NCBI GenBank assembly: GCA_024635855.1 | Contig: JAGXHZ010000127.1 | Coordinates: 1-18,639, forward strand | Reading direction: 5' to 3' | DNA length: 18,639 nucleotides | DNA from: Sulfuricurvum sp. | GTDB taxonomy: Bacteria > Campylobacterota > Campylobacteria > Campylobacterales > Sulfurimonadaceae | Notes under the pieces: generated by a model | The model's database searches: none | The model's input: only the letters and a program-made list of their open reading frames with translations | Told to the model about the DNA's origin: nothing | In this document: positions 1 to 8,878 of the stretch, in pieces | How the letters are laid out: the number at the start of each line of letters is the position of its first letter | Position numbering within the stretch: position 1 is the stretch's first letter | Program-made: the position numbers and the translations under genes

Positions 1-1
1 A

Positions 2-805
2 GCTTCGGATAAAGTTTATGATGCCACGACGACTGCAACGGCAGTTGTATCCTCTGCTGATATTATTGCAGGGGATAGTGTCACCCTCAGTGGAGGTGCC
101 TTGTTTGCAGATAAAAACGTAGGAACGGGAAAAACCGTTACGGTCAGTAGTATTGCTAAGGGGGGAAGTGATGGAAGCAACTATACTCTAAGTTCCAGCA
201 GTGCTACCGATCTAGCCGATATTTCTCCTGCTGCGTTAGCCATTAGTGAAGAAGCTGTAATTTTCCCCATTATCAATACCAAACCCCTCGTAGAAAAATC
301 AACTATTGTCTCTTTGAAAAATCCTATTTTTTCCATCGAAGAGGCAGGATTTGAGCTGTTTTATAATAAACATATTCAAATTGAAAAACCTCTAGCTATC
401 AATAATTCTCTAGTACAATCTAACACAGAGAGCACTAAGACTATGCCAATTGGAGATGCAAATATTTTGCTTCAAGAAACAAACATTCACTCAACAATAA
501 GACCGCCATTTTATTATTGTCGTCCTAACGACCATCCTATGCGAAAATTGAATTATCGACCTGTTATACAAAAAAAGCAAAAGCTGACATCTCTGATATC
601 AAAAATATCTGCTCCATCTCAAAAGCCACACAAACCGTCTTCAAAAAGACAAAAATACTATTCATTAAATAAAATAGGTATCATGTGTTGGTTTGAGTCC
701 ATCAACGACACAATAGTCTCCACTATGACCCCTTTTGAAAACACCTCTTCACAATTACTTATTTTGAATTCTGATAAAACTCTATTCACAAATGATTTTA
801 AATGA
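2..805 (+). CDS. C-terminal part of a large secreted YDG-repeat exoprotein (TpsA-like), 5' truncated
   Basis: The reading frame is open from the first bases of the window, so this is the 3' end of a longer gene; the in-frame TTG at 101 is internal. The first ~75 residues match the YDG repeat type of filamentous-haemagglutinin-like exoproteins: a KVYDATTTAT start, then AGDSVTLSGGALFADKNVG, then GSNYTLSSSSAT and an ADISPAALAIS linker. The remaining ~190 residues are not repetitive. They are rich in Lys, Pro, Ser and Asn, contain two cysteines, and match no domain I recognise. The stop overlaps the start of the downstream TpsB-type transporter by ATGA, the usual TpsA-TpsB arrangement, so the likely role is a large adhesin or matrix protein secreted across the outer membrane. 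The N-terminal signal peptide and TPS domain lie outside the window. Exoprotein class is well supported; the specific function is unknown. Confidence 0.8.
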   Translation, partial: ASDKVYDATTTATAVVSSADIIAGDSVTLSGGALFADKNVGTGKTVTVSSIAKGGSDGSNYTLSSSSATDLADISPAALAISEEAVIFPIINTKPLVEKSTIVSLKNPIFSIEEAGFELFYNKHIQIEKPLAINNSLVQSNTESTKTMPIGDANILLQETNIHSTIRPPFYYCRPNDHPMRKLNYRPVIQKKQKLTSLISKISAPSQKPHKPSSKRQKYYSLNKIGIMCWFESINDTIVSTMTPFENTSSQLLILNSDKTLFTNDFK

Positions 806-2493
806 GAAATACACTATTATCGCATGATAGAAATAGATTTTTTATTACAGTGTATCTCATTTTTACACCCATTTTAATTCAAGCTTCTGATATTGGTACA
901 AATGCCGGAACCCTTTTACAACAAATTAAATCTACCGAACCACATACTCCTATATCAACAACATCTGAACTAACCATTAAGAAAGAACACCGTGATGCAT
1001 TAAAACAAAATGAGCTTTTTATGATCCATAAAATCGATATTAAAGGAAATACCCATTTTGATACTAAAACACTTCATTCACTAATTGCCGACGCCGAAGA
1101 TAAAAAGATCTCTTTGGATGAACTCAATGAGCTTGCAATCCGTATTACCGATTATTATAATAACAACGGCTACCCATTAGCAAGAGCTATTATTCCGCCG
1201 CAGACGATACAAGAGGGAAAAGTAAAAATACAAATACTTGAAGTAATTTACAATAAAATTATCCTCGACAATCAAAGCCGTGTAAATGATTCTTTATTAC
1301 TTAGTACACTCTCCCCGATAAAAGCAGGAGAACCCGTAACACAAAAAGAGCTCTATCACAGCTTATTACTCCTATCCGATATTCCCGGTGTAGTATCCAA
1401 TTCGGTACTCAAAGCAGGAGAAAAAGTTGCTACCACCGATTTAAAAGTAAATGTATCTCCAACACCTATGGTTTCTGGAAATGCAATTGTAGATAATTAT
1501 GGAAGTCGCTACACCGGCAGAGGACGTGTTACGACCACTCTCACTGGCAATAATCTTTTGCACCATGGTGATACACTCAAAATGAGTCTCCTCAGTTCCG
1601 GAAGAGGGCTAAACTATGGACGGATCGCTTGTGAATCGATAGTGAACGGATCAGGTACACAACTGGGTGGATCGTATTCGTCATTACATTATATTTTAGG
1701 AGATTCCATCACTTTTTTAAATGCTCACGGAACTGCACAAGTCGCATCACTTTGGATAAAACACCCACTTATTCGCACCCAATTTTATAATTTATACACC
1801 TTATTACAATATGATAGTTTAGAGTTGCACGACCATACAGATACAACCTCAACTAAAACAGATCGTCATCTCCAAAATGGAACACTTAGCTTTACTATGG
1901 ATAGTAGAGATTCCATTTTATCAGGGGGTCTAAATACACTAAGCTTGGGGTTCACAACAGGGTATGTAGATTTTAAAGACGCCGATGCAAAACAATACGA
2001 TGCACAAACTGCAAATACACAGGGACAATTTTCAAAATCAAACCTATACCTCTCCCGTTTACAACGATTGAGTCCTAAAGACGAACTCCAAATTGATTTT
2101 TCACTTCAAGAAGCAAGTACCAATTTAGACTCCTCTGCCAAAATTATTGCCGGAGGTTCCTACTCTCTACGGGGATACGATGTGGGAGCCATCGCCGGTG
2201 ATAGTTGGTACTCAACAACAGCTGAAATTCGCCACACACTAGACCCCATCGCAGAAGAAGTGTTCCAACTAATCGCTTTTATTGAACGAGCCAATGTAAA
2301 AGTCAACAAAAGTACATGGGCTATAGGAGAAAATGACGCTACGTTGAACGATGTAGGAATTGGAATCAACTGGAACGGATCAAATCAATGGAGCGCTCGT
2401 GCTTACTCTGCCATAGAGACTGGTGCTTCTTCAATGTTAGTAGAAACGAGTCACTCCCCTAGATTATGGTTCGAGATTAGGAAAGAATTTTAA
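802..2493 (+). CDS. TpsB/FhaC-family outer-membrane two-partner secretion transporter
   Basis: 563 aa, normal length for the ShlB/FhaC/HecB family. Residues ~11-28 form a hydrophobic signal-peptide segment ending near IQAS. Residues ~72-148 are a POTRA-type domain (FMIHKIDIKGNTHFD start, then NNNGYPLARAIIPPQ and GKVKIQILEV), and ~150-220 a second POTRA-like domain with SDIPGVVSNSVLKAG. The rest is a predicted beta barrel starting at DNYGSRYTGRGR. The conserved loop-6 motif is present as LRGY at 456-459, followed by the GDSWYSTTAEIRHTL strand. The protein ends in phenylalanine, as expected for an outer-membrane barrel. It should recognise the TPS domain of its partner in the periplasm and thread it through the barrel. 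Its ATG overlaps the exoprotein stop (ATGA), and no strong Shine-Dalgarno is visible, suggesting translational coupling. It converges with the next gene across 30 nt. Confidence 0.93.
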   Translation: MRNTLLSHDRNRFFITVYLIFTPILIQASDIGTNAGTLLQQIKSTEPHTPISTTSELTIKKEHRDALKQNELFMIHKIDIKGNTHFDTKTLHSLIADAEDKKISLDELNELAIRITDYYNNNGYPLARAIIPPQTIQEGKVKIQILEVIYNKIILDNQSRVNDSLLLSTLSPIKAGEPVTQKELYHSLLLLSDIPGVVSNSVLKAGEKVATTDLKVNVSPTPMVSGNAIVDNYGSRYTGRGRVTTTLTGNNLLHHGDTLKMSLLSSGRGLNYGRIACESIVNGSGTQLGGSYSSLHYILGDSITFLNAHGTAQVASLWIKHPLIRTQFYNLYTLLQYDSLELHDHTDTTSTKTDRHLQNGTLSFTMDSRDSILSGGLNTLSLGFTTGYVDFKDADAKQYDAQTANTQGQFSKSNLYLSRLQRLSPKDELQIDFSLQEASTNLDSSAKIIAGGSYSLRGYDVGAIAGDSWYSTTAEIRHTLDPIAEEVFQLIAFIERANVKVNKSTWAIGENDATLNDVGIGINWNGSNQWSARAYSAIETGASSMLVETSHSPRLWFEIRKEF

Positions 2494-2523
2494 TTTCCAA
2501 AAAATCATTCAAACTGCATTAGC

Positions 2524-4425
2524 TTAAGTTAAGAAAACAAAGGATTTGCTCCACTGGCGTGACCATTGCAAAACTTGATCCGCTGGCATTGGGCGAGAAA
2601 TAGCATACCCCTGCCCCAGATCGCATCCTAATTCCATGAGTATTTTACCATGCTCTATGGTTTCTACCCCCTCGGCAATCACGCTACGATGAAATGCTGC
2701 CGCCAATCCGATCACCCCTTTTAAAATTGTAAGGTCGTCAGGATTATCAAGCATACCGCTCACAAAACTTTGATCGATTTTAAGCATTGAAACAGGGAGA
2801 TGTTTGAGATACGTAAGTGATGAATAGCCTGTTCCAAAATCATCCAGAGCAAATGAAATCCCTAGCTTTGAACACTCTTGGATAATCCCAGAGGTTCGCA
2901 GCAAATCTTCGAGCTTACTGATTTCCAATACTTCAAGCTCCAAGGATGAGGGTGTGATGTTTGGATGTCGTGAAAGAATGGCACTTAAGCGTTCTACAAA
3001 ATCACTCTCTTGTATTTGTCGAGCGCTGATGTTTACACTCACTGGAATATTAAATCCCACTTCATGCCATACTTCCATTTGTGTGAGTGCGGTATCGATG
3101 ACCCATTCACCCACTTCTACGATCAGAGGATGATCTTCGATTGAGGGGAGAAAATCCAAGGGGTTTACAAGACCTTTTTGGGGATGTTGCCAACGAATAA
3201 GCGCTTCTGCTCCGATAATCTCCCCTGTTCGCATATTGACTTTTGGCCGATAATACAACACAAATTCTTGTCTGTCCATCCCATTTTGAACACCCGCTAT
3301 GATTTCATAAAGCTCTCGAATAATTCCATTTTGAGCAGCATCAAAAACAAAGTAGCGATTTTTTCCCGCCAATTTAGCTTGATACATGGCATAATCGGCT
3401 TGGCGCAATAGCTGATCCGCATCCACATCTTCACCTTGGGGATAAAATGTCACCCCAAGGCTGGCAGTAACTTCCAATACCAAATCATCAATATAAACCG
3501 GTTTGGCAGAAGCCGCAAGAAGTCTTGTAATCATCGGCAGACACTCTTTGATGGTTGCCAAATCCGACAAGACCGCAACAAACTCATCACCTCCCAATCG
3601 TGCGAGTGTATCTCCCACGCGCATAGTCTCTTTCATGTTTTGAGAAATCATGATGAGAAATTGATCTCCAACATCATGACCATTTGTATCATTAATTCCT
3701 TTAAATCCATCCAAATCGAGATAAATTACCGCAAGAGGCTGCTGATGACGAAGCGCTTGTGCCATCCCTTGGTGAAGGCGATCCGCCAAGAGTGTGCGGT
3801 TGGGAAGCGTGGTCAATACATCGTAGTAGGCAATATGTTCGAGTTTGCATTGATACTCTTTTATAAGCGTAATGTCACTGAGGACTAATCGAAACTGGCG
3901 AATACTATGGGTATTTTGCATAGAAGTCGCCGTGAAATTTATCCACAATACACTTCCATCTGCATGAACCATTCGTAATTCAGAAGTTTGTTGGATATTT
4001 AACGCAAAGATTTTTTTACGATACAGGTAATACGTATCTTGATCTTCTTTTAGAATAAATTTAGAAATGCTCTGCTGTATCAATGCGCTTCGAGAAACAC
4101 CCAACAAGGTTGCCGCAGTAAGATTGGCGTGTAAAATCACACCTTGAGCATCAAGCGTACAATAACCCACTGGAGCGAAATCATAAAGATCAAAATATTC
4201 TTCTTTAAGAGTTGTTAAGTCCATTTGAATGCGGGTAAGCTCCACATTTTGCATTTCCAATTCGACTTGATGAACTCGAAGCTCATGAAACATCTGTTGC
4301 ATTTCTTGAGAAGAAAGCGTCTCCATCAACTCTTCGACATTATTTTGGAGAATCTCTTCGGCACGAAGTCGAAAAGACTGCCCAGTATCTACCGTAGCAT
4401 CTAAATCACCGTTACGCCTTAACAT
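2524..4425 (-). CDS. PAS-GGDEF-EAL cyclic-di-GMP enzyme
   Basis: 633 aa, with no membrane segment, so probably cytoplasmic. An N-terminal coiled coil (~20-78, HELRVHQVELEMQN) leads into a PAS domain (~80-190). GGDEF spans ~200-360, with the intact active-site motif at 278-282 and an RVGD inhibitory I-site at 269-272 exactly five residues before it. EAL spans ~375-620, with E407-A-L, NISARQ, LELEVLE, DDFGTGYSS from 528, KIDQSFV and AEGVE at 584-588. Both domains keep the motifs expected of active enzymes, so it may make and degrade c-di-GMP, with the net activity set by the PAS input. It is the last gene of the operon. It overlaps the kinase gene by 14 nt and has no clear Shine-Dalgarno, which suggests coupled translation. 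Its coiled-coil/PAS part is a close copy of the kinase's. Domain calls are firm; the direction of activity and the ligand are unknown. Confidence 0.93.
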   Translation of the reverse strand: MLRRNGDLDATVDTGQSFRLRAEEILQNNVEELMETLSSQEMQQMFHELRVHQVELEMQNVELTRIQMDLTTLKEEYFDLYDFAPVGYCTLDAQGVILHANLTAATLLGVSRSALIQQSISKFILKEDQDTYYLYRKKIFALNIQQTSELRMVHADGSVLWINFTATSMQNTHSIRQFRLVLSDITLIKEYQCKLEHIAYYDVLTTLPNRTLLADRLHQGMAQALRHQQPLAVIYLDLDGFKGINDTNGHDVGDQFLIMISQNMKETMRVGDTLARLGGDEFVAVLSDLATIKECLPMITRLLAASAKPVYIDDLVLEVTASLGVTFYPQGEDVDADQLLRQADYAMYQAKLAGKNRYFVFDAAQNGIIRELYEIIAGVQNGMDRQEFVLYYRPKVNMRTGEIIGAEALIRWQHPQKGLVNPLDFLPSIEDHPLIVEVGEWVIDTALTQMEVWHEVGFNIPVSVNISARQIQESDFVERLSAILSRHPNITPSSLELEVLEISKLEDLLRTSGIIQECSKLGISFALDDFGTGYSSLTYLKHLPVSMLKIDQSFVSGMLDNPDDLTILKGVIGLAAAFHRSVIAEGVETIEHGKILMELGCDLGQGYAISRPMPADQVLQWSRQWSKSFVFLT

Positions 4426-5713
4426 TTTTTATATTCAAAGAGATAACGAAACAGGCACCATTGGCTGCATTGTTGTGCCATTGGAGCGTTCCGGAGAAAT
4501 ATTTTTCGATAATCGTGCGAGAGATGTACAATCCCAATCCCGTACCTGCCACCCCTTTGGTCGTAAAATAAGGCTGGGCAAGTTGATCCAAAATGGCTTC
4601 AGGAATTCCCCCTGCATTATCACACACACTGATGTCAATCGTTTCAGGTGTTTCATCAATGCTTATCATAATAGTAGCTTGACTTACGTTATTGGATTCA
4701 AACGCATCTTTTGCATTACTCAAAATATTGAGCAAAACGTGTATAAGTGAATTTTTATGAATCAGCAATGCAGTCTTACTGCTGCTTTGAAAACTCATCT
4801 CGATGGTATTGTTTTTCAAACTCGTACCCACCATTGCAAGGGTGCTTTCAAATACATCTTCGATAGTGGTACGCTCTTTTATTTGATCCGGTCGAAAAAA
4901 GTTTCTAAAATCATCGATGGTCTTGGACATAAACTGCAAATTTTTATCGATCATGGCATGAGATATATCAAAACTTTTGTCATCCAGTCTCCCCAATTTC
5001 ATTTTGACGTAATTGTCCTGATTTATAAGGGCTAGGTTGTTGAGCGGTTGGCGCCATTGATGGGCGATCATCGACATCATCTCCCCCATAGCGGCTTGTC
5101 TGGATTGTGAAAACACCATCTCTTCTTTAAGACGCAGCATGTCTTCCAATCGTTTGTATTTGGTAATATCGCTTAGTATAAGATGAGTCTCAGGAGTACG
5201 TTTGGCATCTTGACCCATGGTTGCTGATAGATGCACCCAAAACTCTGCTCCATCATGCTTGAGCATACGCAACTCACACGAAGGTTGATTCCCTGCCTCA
5301 AAAAACTGTCTACGGTAAAAATAGTAGATGTCTTGATCTTCTTTGAGGATAAAATTGGAGATGGGACGTTTGATGAGTTCATTTCGAGTTAACCCCAGTA
5401 ACTTCACAGCGGTGAGATTGGCCTGAACGATAAGCCCTTCCTCGCTAAGGGTACAATACCCCACAGGTGCGAGGTCGTACAACTCAAAATAATGCCTTCG
5501 CTGGGACTCCAAAGCTTCTTCAGTTTTGCGTAACTCTTGGTTTTGCATCTCCAACTCGATTTGGTATACATGAAGTTCATGGAGCATTTTTCGTGTTACC
5601 TCGGGCGAAAGCTCCCCCAGACTTGCCAGTGCCTCCTTTTCGCTTTCATGAATAATATTTTCAGCCTTTTGGCGTAAAACAGATAGTGAAAGATCTTTAT
5701 TTTGCGTCTGCAT
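4412..5713 (-). CDS. Soluble PAS-domain sensor histidine kinase
   Basis: 433 aa from the chosen start. A frame-compatible ATG lies at 5737, but a strong GGAGGG sits five bases before the ATG at 5713, so the shorter protein is preferred. Using that start: coiled coil ~20-75 (HELHVYQIELEMQN), PAS ~80-185, dimerisation/phospho-acceptor segment with SMIAHQWRQPLN (phospho-acceptor His218), then the ATPase domain with an N-box (NILSNAKDAF, ~329-338), DNAGG at ~365 and GTGLGL at ~391. No transmembrane segments are seen, so it should sense a cytoplasmic signal. The gene overlaps the end of the CheB-CheR fusion by 17 nt and the start of the GGDEF-EAL gene by 14 nt. No response regulator or receiver domain occurs in the operon, so its phosphotransfer partner must be encoded elsewhere, or it signals by contact. 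Confidence 0.92.
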   Translation of the reverse strand: MQTQNKDLSLSVLRQKAENIIHESEKEALASLGELSPEVTRKMLHELHVYQIELEMQNQELRKTEEALESQRRHYFELYDLAPVGYCTLSEEGLIVQANLTAVKLLGLTRNELIKRPISNFILKEDQDIYYFYRRQFFEAGNQPSCELRMLKHDGAEFWVHLSATMGQDAKRTPETHLILSDITKYKRLEDMLRLKEEMVFSQSRQAAMGEMMSMIAHQWRQPLNNLALINQDNYVKMKLGRLDDKSFDISHAMIDKNLQFMSKTIDDFRNFFRPDQIKERTTIEDVFESTLAMVGTSLKNNTIEMSFQSSSKTALLIHKNSLIHVLLNILSNAKDAFESNNVSQATIMISIDETPETIDISVCDNAGGIPEAILDQLAQPYFTTKGVAGTGLGLYISRTIIEKYFSGTLQWHNNAANGACFVISLNIKNVKA

Positions 5714-8700
5714 TTTTTCCCTCCGTTTTTGAATCATTCAGTGCATTTTTTATCCGTTCGGTTGTGGCGATTGCATACATTTCCCCACTTTCATTTATCA
5801 ATGCAGTGGCGGTCATCCATACCTCTACGACAGAACCTTTTTTGGTGATACGCTGCGTTTTATACGGCTCCAACACTTCGGAGAGACTCAGCTGATGAAT
5901 CCTATGCGACGCTTCTTCTCGTAGTTCCTGCGGGATTCGTTCACGTGTGTTCATCGCCAGTGCCTCTGTCTCACTCCACCCATACATACGCACAGCGCCG
6001 GGATTCCAAGCAAGAATACGACCGTTTAAGTCTTGCATCGTGATAGCGTCGTTGGCATCACGCACAACCACCGCCAGTCGAAGCACTTCGTTGGCTTTTA
6101 CCAATGCCTCACGTGTCTGTGAGATTTCCGTAATATCCATAAAGGTCAATACCGCCCCCTCAATCACATTATCCAGCGTTCGATAGGGGAAAATTCGCAT
6201 GGCGTACCACTTTCCGGATGTTGTTTGTACATCTATCTCTTTGGGAACAAGTGTATCCAATACGGCTTGTACATCGCTTACCATGTGGGTATAGCCGACT
6301 AAATTGGAAACCAAATGGGCAACCGATCTCCCTTCATCACCGGGTATCAGATTGATAATGGTGCGCGCTTCTGGGGTAAAACGCAATATCCGAAGTTGGT
6401 GGTCTACAAATACGGTACCCACCCCCGTCCCTGCTAGGAGATTGTTCATATCATTGTTTGCCTGCGACAAATCACCCACTTTGGCTTGGAGCTCGGTGTT
6501 GACCGTTGAGAGTTCTTCATTGGTAGATTGCAACTCCTCTTTAGAGGTTTCGAGCTCTTCGTTGGCAGATTGCAACTCTTCATTAACCGATTGCATCTGT
6601 TCGTTGGAGGATTTTAGTTTTTCGTTAGAGTTTTCCATTTTCTCTTTGGCGATATTGATATACTCCTCTTTGGAGACTAGTTCTTGCTTGAGTGCTGCAA
6701 TGTAGAGATGTGCATTCGCATCGGGAGTATCGGATTCTGCAATGGCACGCAAGGCACCTTGTTTTGCCTGTTCGGAATCCAAAAGTGAAACCTCTTCGAG
6801 GATAACAAGATACAGATGCTCTTGACCTAGGGCGTTTGTTGACACAGGTCGTATGGTGAGATTTACGATGGTGAAATGTCCGTTGGTTTTGATTTTCAGC
6901 CCCAACGATCGGACAATCTCCTTGGTCAATACGGCGTTATGCAACGCGATGGTCAAATCACGCCGCAGCCCCTCACGTGCCATCAGGAGGATATTGTTGG
7001 TACTGGACTCTCCAGAGGGGAGCTCCAAATACACTCCCGTACGACCATGGAGATAGAGTATGTCTCCTATTTCATTGATAAGCGCACCGAAGGGGGCGAT
7101 TTGTTGCAAAAGAGCTTGTTCTGTCAACTCACGCAATGGGAGCTTTTTGGGTATGGTTGACTTGACAGCGCCGTCAGGAAGAGCACTGTGTATTTCATTC
7201 ATAGAGGATAAAAAAGGGTTAAAAACTTTACGTTTGCTATTGAAGGTATGATTATTCCGCATATAAAGTTTTGACTTGAGATCCAGTGTAGAAAAAAGGT
7301 CGCTAAACTCGCCGATACTCTCGGATGAACCCAAAAAGAGGATTCCATTGGGGTTGAGAGCATAGTGGAACAACGGGATAAGCCTCTTTTGAAGCTCTGC
7401 ATCCATATAAATCATAAGATTGCGACAACTGATAAGGTCAAGCTTGGAAAAGGGTGGGTCACGAATAAGATCATGTTCCGAAAAAATCAGTATATCACGG
7501 ATATTTTTATGGATACGGTAGGTACTGCCATTGGGCTCTGCGGTAAAAAACTGTTCTAACCTTTCTTGGGATATAGACGCAGCGATGCTGGAGGGATAGA
7601 TTCCCGTACGAGCAGTTGCTATCGCAGTTGCATCAATATCGGTGGCAAAAACCTGCACCGTATACGTTTTTTTTATCTCTGCTAAATACTCATACAATAA
7701 AATAGCGATGGAATAGGCTTCCTCACCCGTAGAGCATCCGCTTGACCAAACACGAATGGTTGATCCTGCATTCCTCCCCTCAAAGAGCTTGGGGATAATA
7801 GTCTCTTTGAGCGTTGCAAACACTTCAGGGTCACGAAAAAATTTGGTAACACCGATTAAAAGATCACGAAATAGTGCCTCTATTTCATCCGGTTTTTGTT
7901 GCAGGTATTTGACGTATTTATGGATCGTTTCAATCTTGTGAACCACCATCCGCCGCTCAACACGCCGATAAATGGTACTGGGTTTGTATTGGGAAAAATC
8001 ATGACCCGTCTGAGTACGCAAAAGTATAAAAATCTTTTTCAGGGAACTTTCTCTCTCTTTCTCTTTTTCAGGAGGCAAAGAAGAGGTTGAACTTCCAAGC
8101 GCATGCGTTACATAAGCGATAAGCTGGGAGGGCATCTGTGAGGGAGGAAGCTCATAATCGACTAATCCCGTAGCGATTGCACTGCGTGGCATACCGTCGT
8201 ATTCAGACGATGCCAGGTCTTGTACCATAACCATCCCGCCCTCACTCTTGATAGCGCGTATCCCCTGTGTTCCATCACTGCCCGTCCCCGTCAGGATAAT
8301 CCCGATAGAACGCTCACGCTGATCATGCGCCAAAGAAGAGAAAAAGAAATCGATGGGGAGACGATGACCTGGCTCAGCAGAGGGTTCTAATAGCTGGAGA
8401 GTACCATTTAAAAGTGCCATATCAAATCCCGGCGGGATAATGTAAACACAGTTAGGCTGTACCGTAATACCGTCTTCCACCTCAAAAACTTGCATCTTGG
8501 TATATTTTTGAATGAGACTTGCTAGGATACTGGTGTGTTCGGGTGCCAGATGCTGCACCAATACAAAAGCCATACCCGAATCGTTTTCAGAGGGCATACC
8601 TGAAAAGAAAGATTCAAAAGCACCAAGCCCTCCTGCGGATGCACCGATACCGACAATAGGAAAACGAATATCGTTCTTCTGTATTACTGGGATTTCAGAT

Positions 8701-8717
8701 ATTTTTTTTCGTGTCAT
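5697..8717 (-). CDS. CheB-CheR fusion with coiled coil and two PAS domains
   Basis: 1006 aa, cytoplasmic. Residues ~18-205 are a CheB methylesterase domain without a receiver, with catalytic Ser27 (GIGASAGG), His56 (VQHL) and Asp148 (GTGSDGTQG). Residues ~225-490 are a CheR methyltransferase: an N-terminal helical part with TKFFRDP, the SAM motif GCSTGEE at 327-333, FATDID at ~357 and SCRNLMIY at ~430. A long coiled coil made of SNEEL/TNEEL heptads spans ~695-758. Two PAS domains follow (~762-865 with LRFTPEA; ~880-990 with ILAWNPGA and MYGWSE). The family adds and removes methyl groups on glutamates of chemoreceptors; fused forms usually belong to alternative, non-flagellar-core sensory systems. 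No chemoreceptor, CheA or CheW gene is in the window. The start is supported by AGGAG six bases upstream and a TATAAT box. It is the first gene of a three-gene operon. Confidence 0.94.
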   Translation of the reverse strand: MTRKKISEIPVIQKNDIRFPIVGIGASAGGLGAFESFFSGMPSENDSGMAFVLVQHLAPEHTSILASLIQKYTKMQVFEVEDGITVQPNCVYIIPPGFDMALLNGTLQLLEPSAEPGHRLPIDFFFSSLAHDQRERSIGIILTGTGSDGTQGIRAIKSEGGMVMVQDLASSEYDGMPRSAIATGLVDYELPPSQMPSQLIAYVTHALGSSTSSLPPEKEKERESSLKKIFILLRTQTGHDFSQYKPSTIYRRVERRMVVHKIETIHKYVKYLQQKPDEIEALFRDLLIGVTKFFRDPEVFATLKETIIPKLFEGRNAGSTIRVWSSGCSTGEEAYSIAILLYEYLAEIKKTYTVQVFATDIDATAIATARTGIYPSSIAASISQERLEQFFTAEPNGSTYRIHKNIRDILIFSEHDLIRDPPFSKLDLISCRNLMIYMDAELQKRLIPLFHYALNPNGILFLGSSESIGEFSDLFSTLDLKSKLYMRNNHTFNSKRKVFNPFLSSMNEIHSALPDGAVKSTIPKKLPLRELTEQALLQQIAPFGALINEIGDILYLHGRTGVYLELPSGESSTNNILLMAREGLRRDLTIALHNAVLTKEIVRSLGLKIKTNGHFTIVNLTIRPVSTNALGQEHLYLVILEEVSLLDSEQAKQGALRAIAESDTPDANAHLYIAALKQELVSKEEYINIAKEKMENSNEKLKSSNEQMQSVNEELQSANEELETSKEELQSTNEELSTVNTELQAKVGDLSQANNDMNNLLAGTGVGTVFVDHQLRILRFTPEARTIINLIPGDEGRSVAHLVSNLVGYTHMVSDVQAVLDTLVPKEIDVQTTSGKWYAMRIFPYRTLDNVIEGAVLTFMDITEISQTREALVKANEVLRLAVVVRDANDAITMQDLNGRILAWNPGAVRMYGWSETEALAMNTRERIPQELREEASHRIHQLSLSEVLEPYKTQRITKKGSVVEVWMTATALINESGEMYAIATTERIKNALNDSKTEGKNADAK
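5719..5724 (-). promoter_or_regulatory. Strong Shine-Dalgarno deciding the histidine kinase start
   Basis: GGAGGG on the minus strand lies five bases before the ATG at 5713-5711. It falls inside any protein begun at the upstream ATG (5737), so it argues for the 433-aa form. It also lies within the coding end of the CheB-CheR fusion. Confidence 0.7.
6444..6635 (-). repeat. Heptad (NEEL) coiled-coil repeat inside the CheB-CheR fusion
   Basis: About nine tandem seven-residue units of the form (S/T)xNEELQ encode residues ~695-758. At DNA level there is a visible 42-bp repeat: nearly the same 20-nt stretch (TTGG-AGATTGCAACTC core) occurs at about 6520 and again at about 6562, equal to two heptads. 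It forms the rod between the CheR and PAS parts. Coiled coils of this type are typical of CheB-CheR-PAS proteins; number and register can change by slippage. Confidence 0.75.
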
Positions 8718-8754
8718 TATCAGCTCCTGCCGCTACTTTTATGTCGCGCTTTCT

Positions 8755-8760
8755 ATTATA
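8755..8760 (-). promoter_or_regulatory. Putative sigma-70 -10 box for the signalling operon
   Basis: A perfect TATAAT on the minus strand lies 37 bases before the CheB-CheR start codon, giving a leader of about 30 nt. No good -35 element is seen at the usual distance, but an AT-rich tract lies upstream, as is common in Campylobacterota promoters. Not experimentally supported. Confidence 0.45.
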
Positions 8761-8872
8761 GGCTTTAAGTTATTAATAAAGAGGCGATAAAAAACATTAA
8801 TAAATTTTAATATAATAAATACAATAATAAATATATTTAATTATTAATGGTTACTTTATATATTTATTTAGA

Positions 8873-8878
8873 TAGAAT
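8873..8878 (+). promoter_or_regulatory. Putative -10 box for the lipoprotein gene
   Basis: TAGAAT preceded by a T-rich stretch, 42 bases before the ATG. This gives a leader of ~35 nt containing a modest AAAGG ribosome site. No clear -35 element. Confidence 0.4.

Noticed and set aside
101..805. Complete 234-aa gene starting at TTG 101
   Set aside because: The frame is open back to the window edge and the YDG repeat begins before 101, so 101 is internal to a truncated gene.
2494..2523. Terminator between the convergent tpsB-type and GGDEF-EAL genes
   Set aside because: Only a short CTTAAG palindrome is present; no GC-rich stem followed by a T tract.
3436..3888. 150-aa plus-strand frame
   Set aside because: Antisense to the intact GGDEF domain, with no ribosome site or recognisable domain.
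5714..5737. Upstream ATG for the histidine kinase
   Set aside because: The strong GGAGGG lies between this ATG and the next one at 5713, so the later ATG is preferred.
6304..6705. 133-aa Ser/Leu-rich plus-strand frame
   Set aside because: It is the antisense of the NEEL heptad repeat in the CheB-CheR fusion; its repetitive look is inherited from that repeat.
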